In this document: in pieces, positions 6,111 to 10,443 of the stretch
Numbering within the stretch: position 1 is the first letter of the stretch
How the letters are laid out: each line of letters opens with the position of its first letter
From: DATBMY01 sp036554605
GTDB lineage: Bacteria; Acidobacteriota; Blastocatellia; UBA7656
NCBI GenBank assembly: GCA_036554605.1
Contig: DATBMY010000200.1
Coordinates: forward strand, 1-10,443
Direction of reading: 5' to 3'
Length of the DNA: 10,443 nucleotides
Program-made: the position numbers and the translations under genes
Notes under the pieces: generated by a model
Told to the model about the DNA's origin: nothing
The model's input: the letters and a program-made list of their open reading frames with translations, nothing else
Databases searched by the model: none

Positions 6111-7322
6111 ATGAGCAAGACAGAACAGGTCGACATACTCGATCCGCAATTCAAATCGAATCCGTTTCCGTTCCTCGCACGTCTGCGCGCCGAGCAGCCC
6201 GTCTACCAGACAGTGCTGCCGGATAAGACCCGCATACGACTCCTGTCTCGGTACGAGGATGTCTATGCGCTGCTTAAGGACGAGAGATTCGCCAAGAGTC
6301 GCTACAACGCGATGACGCCCGAGCAGCTTCGCAAGCAGCCGTGGGTGCCGTCGATGTTCCGACCTCTTGAACGCAACATGCTCGATCTCGATTCGCCCGA
6401 TCATACGCGGCTGCGCCAGCTCGTGCATAAGGCGTTCACGCCGCGCCTGATCGAGCTAATCAGAACGCGTGTCGAGACGCTGGCAAATGAGCTGCTGGAG
6501 AGTGTGAAGCAGAGGGGCGAGATGGACTTAATTAGCGATTATGCCTTGCCGTTGCCGATGACTATAATCACGGAAATCCTGGGCGTCCCCGCCGAGGATC
6601 ATAATAAGTTTCACAAGTGGTCAAAAGTCATCGTGTCGGTAAACCAGTTCAGCCTGAGCTGGCGCATCATACCGGCGGTCTACAGTTTTAACCGGTACCT
6701 GCGCGGCTTCTTTAAGCGAAGACGAAGCGACCCGAAAGATGATCTGGTAAGCGCGCTCATCGAAGCCGAAGAGGCTGGCGACCGCTTGAGCGAAGACGAA
6801 TTGCTGGCGATGGTCTTTCTGCTGCTTATAGCGGGGCACGAAACGACGGTCAACTTGATTGGCAACGGAACGCTTGCGCTGCTTGAGCATCCTGACGAGA
6901 TGGAGAGACTTCGCCGCGACCCGTCGCTAATCAAATCTGCCGTCGAAGAGCTGTTACGCTACACTTCGCCGGTCTTCATGTCGTCGGAGCGGTACGCGCG
7001 CGAAGATGTCATCATTCACGGCCTGACTATCTCGCGCGGAGAAATGACGTTTGGCCTAATCGGTTCGGCGAACAGGGATGAAGCGGCTTTTGACAGCCCC
7101 GAAAGGCTCGACATTACGCGCGATCCGAATAAGCATCTTTCGTTCGGGTTTGGCGCGCACTACTGTCTTGGAGCGCCGCTCGCGCGAATGGAGGCGCAGA
7201 TTGCCATCAATACGCTGCTCGAAAGGATGCCGCGTCTCAGGCTGAAGGAGCCGCCGGAAACTCTTCGGTGGCGGCAGAGCCTGATTCTGCGCGGCCTTGA
7301 TGCGCTGCCGGTATGTTTTTGA
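6111..7322 (+). CDS. Cytochrome P450 (bacterial class, soluble)
   Basis: This 403-aa haem monooxygenase has the usual length of soluble bacterial P450s and no membrane anchor. Motifs appear in order: DHTRLR in the C-helix (97-102), AGHETT in the I-helix (241-246, oxygen activation), EELLR with the ExxR pair E280/R283, ANRDEAAFDSPERLDITR, and the haem loop FGFGAHYCLG (345-354) with C352 as the iron ligand. It resembles the CYP107-like bacterial group, but no subfamily can be assigned by eye. It needs outside redox partners; no ferredoxin or reductase gene is nearby. AGGAG at 6100-6104 lies six bases before the ATG. The gene is divergent from the thiolase operon, which suggests but does not prove that it hydroxylates a lipid-like substrate of that pathway. 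It ends 19 bases from the convergent glycosyltransferase. Confidence 0.96.
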   Translation: MSKTEQVDILDPQFKSNPFPFLARLRAEQPVYQTVLPDKTRIRLLSRYEDVYALLKDERFAKSRYNAMTPEQLRKQPWVPSMFRPLERNMLDLDSPDHTRLRQLVHKAFTPRLIELIRTRVETLANELLESVKQRGEMDLISDYALPLPMTIITEILGVPAEDHNKFHKWSKVIVSVNQFSLSWRIIPAVYSFNRYLRGFFKRRRSDPKDDLVSALIEAEEAGDRLSEDELLAMVFLLLIAGHETTVNLIGNGTLALLEHPDEMERLRRDPSLIKSAVEELLRYTSPVFMSSERYAREDVIIHGLTISRGEMTFGLIGSANRDEAAFDSPERLDITRDPNKHLSFGFGAHYCLGAPLARMEAQIAINTLLERMPRLRLKEPPETLRWRQSLILRGLDALPVCF

Positions 7323-7341
7323 GAACGGGCCGCAACCGGAG

Positions 7342-8562
7342 TCACCTTCGCCTCATTCTCAGTATGCTTATGAAAAAGCTCGACAGTATCGTTTGCAGCC
7401 CGAGCGCCGTGAGCGTCGCGCCCGGAATTACCCAGCGCATCGTGCGGCTATACTCGAGATTGCCGAAGTCGACCTCGCGCCATTGATTGACCGCAACCGC
7501 GAGCAGCGCGATGCCCGCCGCAAGCGATAACGCCCCGGCGATAAGCCCTTTTTCGAGGCTCACGAGCTTAAAGAACCGATTCATTCGCCTGTCTTCCGGC
7601 ATCAGCCCTTCGCTTATGGCAAACGTCTTTGTAAGCACCGCGAAGATGATTGACTGGTAGCCGCACAGTATGGCAAGGCTTGCAAATAGCAGCGTGTGCG
7701 CGTCGAACCTCACGCCCCTCAGCGTAACGCCCGGCATAGCCAGCGCGTAGCCCGCTACTCCCGCGAGTATCAGCAGAGCGCCCGGCACCAAAAATAGCCA
7801 GCGCGGGCTGTACATCATAAAGAAACGGAGCGTGCGCCAGCCGTCGCGAAAAGTCTTCAGGTGCGGCGCGTGCGAGCGGCGGCCGTCCGGGTGCAGAGTG
7901 ATCGGCACCTCCGCGATCTTCGCGCCGTAAAGCGACGACTTGATTATCATCTCGGTGGCGAACTCCATCCCCGTACAGCGAAGATCCAGCCGAGAGTAAA
8001 AGTCGCGCGTAAATCCGCGCAGCCCGCAGTATACGTCGTGTATCGGCGCATTAAACCAGCGGCGCGCAAGAAAAGAGAAGAGCGGGTTTCCCATATAGCG
8101 GTGCAGAAAAGGCATCGCGCCCGGCATCACCCGCCCGCCGCCCGCCGGCAGCCGGCATCCCTGGACCAGGTCGTGCCCCTCGCGCAGTTTCTCTACGAAG
8201 CCGGGTATCTCCGAAAAGTCATAGCTGTCGTCGGAGTCGCCCATAATTATGTAGCGGCCGCGCGCCGCGCGTATGCCGCCCATCAGCGCGTTGCCGTAGC
8301 CGCGCGCCTCTACCTCTATGACGCGGGCGCCCGATGACGCGGCAATCTCACGGGAGCGGTCGGTGCTGCCGTTATCGGCGACGATTATCTCGCCGCGGAT
8401 GCCGCTTTCCTCCATCGCGCGCCACGTCTTTTCTATGCAAAGCCCGAGCGTGTCGGCTTCGTTCAGACAGGGCATTATGACCGACAGCTCGGGGGCTGCC
8501 GGGTCGGAAAGATCAGTACCGTGATCTATATCTTCTTCTTTTAGAGAGCTGTGAAGCAACAT
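7342..8562 (-). CDS. Membrane-anchored family 2 glycosyltransferase (DPM1-like)
   Basis: This 406-aa protein has a cytosolic GT-A catalytic domain followed by membrane helices. It probably transfers a sugar from a nucleotide donor to a polyprenyl phosphate or a similar acceptor. The N-terminal domain shows LSVIMPCLNEADTL (26-39), ADNGSTDRS (62-70) and the metal-binding DxD-like GDSDDSYD (108-115). GLRGFTRDFY and GMEFATEM (198-205) are typical of dolichyl-phosphate-mannose-synthase-like enzymes. Four hydrophobic helices follow at about 255-277, 289-311, 339-359 and 377-401, and the protein ends in RMRRR. The ATG is preceded by GGA five bases upstream. The gene is convergent with the P450 and divergent from the oxidoreductase at 8717. 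Donor and acceptor cannot be read from sequence. Confidence 0.92.
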   Translation of the reverse strand: MLLHSSLKEEDIDHGTDLSDPAAPELSVIMPCLNEADTLGLCIEKTWRAMEESGIRGEIIVADNGSTDRSREIAASSGARVIEVEARGYGNALMGGIRAARGRYIIMGDSDDSYDFSEIPGFVEKLREGHDLVQGCRLPAGGGRVMPGAMPFLHRYMGNPLFSFLARRWFNAPIHDVYCGLRGFTRDFYSRLDLRCTGMEFATEMIIKSSLYGAKIAEVPITLHPDGRRSHAPHLKTFRDGWRTLRFFMMYSPRWLFLVPGALLILAGVAGYALAMPGVTLRGVRFDAHTLLFASLAILCGYQSIIFAVLTKTFAISEGLMPEDRRMNRFFKLVSLEKGLIAGALSLAAGIALLAVAVNQWREVDFGNLEYSRTMRWVIPGATLTALGLQTILSSFFISILRMRRR

Positions 8563-8583
8563 GGCAATCCATTATTTCAAGTG

Positions 8584-8589
8584 ATCATA
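8584..8589 (-). promoter_or_regulatory. Possible -10 box of the glycosyltransferase gene
   Basis: On the minus strand TATGAT matches the -10 consensus at five of six positions and would start transcription about 15 bases before the ATG. The -35 at a 17-base spacing is TTCGCG (8612-8607), which is poor, so this is tentative. Confidence 0.3.
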
Positions 8590-8612
8590 CTTCATCGTGT
8601 AATCGGCGCGAA

Positions 8613-8626
8613 AGCCGCGCGCGGCT
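8613..8626. promoter_or_regulatory. Perfect 14-base palindrome between divergent promoters
   Basis: AGCCGCGCGCGGCT reads the same on both strands. It lies directly behind the possible -35 of the glycosyltransferase and eight bases before the -35 of the oxidoreductase, so one bound protein could affect both genes. No T-run follows, so it is unlikely to be a terminator. GC-rich palindromes also occur by chance in this GCGC-rich sequence. Confidence 0.35.
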
Positions 8627-8634
8627 CGTTTGGC

Positions 8635-8665
8635 TTGAAGTCTCGCCCGGCAAAATGTATATATT
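8635..8665 (+). promoter_or_regulatory. Possible promoter of the Gfo/Idh/MocA gene
   Basis: TTGAAG (8635-8640) is followed after 17 bases by TATATA (8658-8663); TATATT at 8660-8665 is a better -10 but at 19 bases. Each box matches four or five of six positions. This AT-rich patch stands out in a GC-rich gap and leaves a leader of about 45 bases. Confidence 0.4.
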
Positions 8666-8716
8666 GCGCGCATCTCGCTTTATCAACTTATCAACCAGAA
8701 GCTTCGGGGGCCAATT

Positions 8717-10012
8717 ATGAAGGTTCATAGAAGAGATTTCGTAAAGTCAGCCGCGCTCGCAAGCGGGGCGGCGCTAACCAGCACGCGAAGCACGCTGGGG
8801 GGCGTCCTCGGCGCGAACGACCGCATAAACATAGGCGTCATCGGCGTGGGCGGGCGCGGGCGCGGGCTCGTAGACTGGGCTATGAAGACCGGCCAGCAGA
8901 GCGCTACTCCCGCGCAGGTCGTCGCCGTGTCGGACGTTTACGCGAAGCGGCTCAACTCGACCAAAGAATTCGCCAGGTGCGAAGGCTTTCTCGACTACCG
9001 AGAGATCATCGCGCGCAAAGATATTGACGCGGTCATCATAGCCACGCCCGATCACTGGCACGCGCGCCAGGCGATAGAGGCTATGGAGGCGGGCAAGGAT
9101 GTCTATCTCGAAAAACCGATGACGCGCACGGTCGAAGAGGCCCGCCGCGTTTATGAAAAGAGCGTCGAGACGAAGCGCGTCGTGCAGATAGGCTCGCACA
9201 CGACAAGCTCCGACCAGTGGTGGAAGGCACGCAAGGCGATACAGGATGGCATGATAGGCAAGCTGCTCATGAGTCAGGGATCGTATCACCGCAACTCGAC
9301 GGCGGGCGAATGGAACTGGCCTATCGACGCGGCGGCCGGGCCCGCGGGCAAAGGCGATGACTTCATCGATTGGAAGATGTGGCTCGGCCCCGCGCCCCGG
9401 CGCGAGTATAACGCCGACCGCTTCTTCCGGTTTCGCAAGTACTGGGACTATTCGGGCGGAATAGCGACCGATCTCTTTTATCACGTTATGGCCCCGTTCA
9501 ATATATGCTGGGGCGAGGCGCAGTTCCCGCGCCGGGTCGTCGCATCGGGCGGCATATACGTCTTCAAGGATGGGCGAGAGGTGCCCGATACCTTCATGCT
9601 TACGGCCGAATACCCGCGGGGGCATACGGTCGTGCTGAGCGCTTCGATGGCTAACGACACGCACATACCGGGCCTCGTTCGCGGCCACGAAGGCACCATA
9701 ATGATAGTTCCGGACGGCAGGTTCGAAGGCAAAGTCGACTTCATAACCGTGACGCCGCAGCGGATCTATAAGCAGAAGTTCGAAGAGAAATTTGGATCAG
9801 CGGAGGTGCGAATCAATTGCGAGCCGCGACAGTCGCATATGGAGAACTGGCTCCAGTCGATACGCACGCGAGAAAAGCCCGTGCTCGACGCGCTCACCGC
9901 TTATAAGGCCATGGTGACCATAGGCATGAGCGTCCAGTCATATCGCGAAAACCGCGTGCTCTATTTCGACGAGGCGCGCCAGAAAGTAGTATCCGACCCG
10001 CCGGGCGAATAG
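8717..10012 (+). CDS. Gfo/Idh/MocA-family oxidoreductase with Tat signal
   Basis: This 431-aa NAD(P)-dependent dehydrogenase-like protein probably acts on a sugar, sugar acid or inositol-like substrate. The N-terminus carries the twin-arginine motif HRRDFVKSAA (4-13) and a short alanine-rich stretch, as in the Tat-exported members common in Planctomycetota and Acidobacteriota. No clear AxA cleavage site is seen. The Rossmann fold begins with IGVIGVGGRGRG (39-50); ATPDHWH (109-115) and EKP (132-134) follow, with K133 the expected catalytic or cofactor-contacting lysine. GGIATDLFYHVM (247-258) supplies D252 and H256 of the catalytic region. GGGGG at 8706-8710 lies six bases before the ATG, an atypical ribosome site. 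Isoleucine is encoded by ATA in 16 of 25 cases. The gene is divergent from the glycosyltransferase. The substrate is unknown. Confidence 0.93.
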   Translation: MKVHRRDFVKSAALASGAALTSTRSTLGGVLGANDRINIGVIGVGGRGRGLVDWAMKTGQQSATPAQVVAVSDVYAKRLNSTKEFARCEGFLDYREIIARKDIDAVIIATPDHWHARQAIEAMEAGKDVYLEKPMTRTVEEARRVYEKSVETKRVVQIGSHTTSSDQWWKARKAIQDGMIGKLLMSQGSYHRNSTAGEWNWPIDAAAGPAGKGDDFIDWKMWLGPAPRREYNADRFFRFRKYWDYSGGIATDLFYHVMAPFNICWGEAQFPRRVVASGGIYVFKDGREVPDTFMLTAEYPRGHTVVLSASMANDTHIPGLVRGHEGTIMIVPDGRFEGKVDFITVTPQRIYKQKFEEKFGSAEVRINCEPRQSHMENWLQSIRTREKPVLDALTAYKAMVTIGMSVQSYRENRVLYFDEARQKVVSDPPGE

Positions 10013-10088
10013 TCGGGTGCCGCCCGAGCGGTGATTTGCGGTAGTATTATCCTGTGCGGCAATAGATGTTGAGTGAGCGTGAGGAATT

Positions 10089-10443
10089 ATGTCAGTCCAG
10101 GTTGAAAAATGGGTCTTTACCGTTGATGAGTACCACCGCATGTCGGAGGCCGGTATTCTGACGGAAGCTGACCGGGTAGAGCTGATCGAGGGCGAGATTA
10201 TCAAGATGAGTCCCATCGGAAAACAACACGCCGCGTGTGTAAAACGCCTTAACGCGATTCTCAGCCGGAAAGTGGGCGACGCCGCAATCATCAGCGTGCA
10301 GGACCCTATACGGCTAGACGATTACTCGGAACCTGAACCCGACGTGGCTCTGCTCAGGCCTCGCGATGATTTTTACTCTGGTGAACTACCCGGCGCCGAA
10401 GATGTCTTCTTAATAATCGAAGTGGCGGATACATCCGTCGAGT
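10089..10443 (+). CDS. Uma2-family protein (PD-(D/E)XK nuclease fold), partial
   Basis: The reading frame opens with MSVQVEKWVFTVDEYHRM and is still open at the right edge after 118 codons; family members are usually about 190 aa, so the C-terminal third is missing. Recognisable Uma2 (DUF820) landmarks are the ADRVELIEGEII stretch (27-38), MSPIGKQH (40-47), the EPEPDVALLRP acidic motif (81-91, D85) and LIIEVADTSVE (108-118, E111). D85 and E111 occupy the positions expected for the metal-binding residues of the PD-(D/E)XK nuclease fold. GAGG at 10081-10084 precedes the ATG by four bases. Uma2 genes occur in many copies in cyanobacteria, Chloroflexi and Acidobacteria and their biological role is unclear. 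The family call is confident; nuclease activity is inferred from the fold. Confidence 0.88.
   Translation, partial: MSVQVEKWVFTVDEYHRMSEAGILTEADRVELIEGEIIKMSPIGKQHAACVKRLNAILSRKVGDAAIISVQDPIRLDDYSEPEPDVALLRPRDDFYSGELPGAEDVFLIIEVADTSVE

Noticed and set aside
8774..9688. A 304-aa open frame on the minus strand
   Set aside because: It is antisense to the Gfo/Idh/MocA oxidoreductase, has no recognisable motif and has an Arg/Ala-biased composition.
10002..10027. Inverted repeats after the oxidoreductase stop (CGGGCG with CGCCCG; TCGGG with CCCGA), considered as a terminator
   Set aside because: The two stems compete with each other and no T-run follows, so an intrinsic terminator is not supported.

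Overview
The window looks like chromosomal DNA from a GC-rich, heterotrophic Gram-negative bacterium. My best guess is Acidobacteriota, class Blastocatellia. The guess rests on the mix of genes: a large secreted M28 peptidase, a Tat-type Gfo/Idh/MocA oxidoreductase, a Uma2 protein, and a zinc-ribbon/transmembrane protein with a VVEGTTRLM-like tail. It also rests on heavy use of the ATA isoleucine codon despite high GC. No rRNA, tRNA, 16S fragment, transposase, CRISPR array or phage gene is visible, so the placement is inference only. No stretch longer than about 210 bases lacks a gene.

Layout. Bases 98-1828 (+) encode a secreted M28 zinc peptidase. Bases 1872-2066 (-) hold a small zinc-ribbon protein. 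Bases 2271-2672 (+) encode a three-helix membrane protein (DUF2784-like). A three-gene minus-strand operon follows, transcribed from high to low coordinates: SCP2-type thiolase (5904-4750), zinc-ribbon membrane protein (4695-3832) and acyl-CoA dehydrogenase (3826-2660). A cytochrome P450 (6111-7322, +) is divergent from this operon across 206 bases that carry a good minus-strand promoter with a palindrome in its spacer. A membrane-anchored family 2 glycosyltransferase (8562-7342, -) converges on the P450. It is divergent from a Tat-signal Gfo/Idh/MocA oxidoreductase (8717-10012, +). A Uma2-family gene starts at 10089 and runs off the right edge.

How the genes may work together. The thiolase and acyl-CoA dehydrogenase are both beta-oxidation-type enzymes on acyl-CoA substrates. 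With the divergent P450 they form a plausible lipid, sterol or isoprenoid catabolic locus: hydroxylation, then dehydrogenation, then thiolysis. The zinc-ribbon membrane protein lies between the two enzyme genes and overlaps or abuts the dehydrogenase start, so it is probably co-translated with it; its role is unknown. The other genes look like independent units. I see no clear-cut new defence or mobile system. The most original features are the mixed operon, the promoter-embedded operator candidate, and the nearly leaderless membrane-protein gene.
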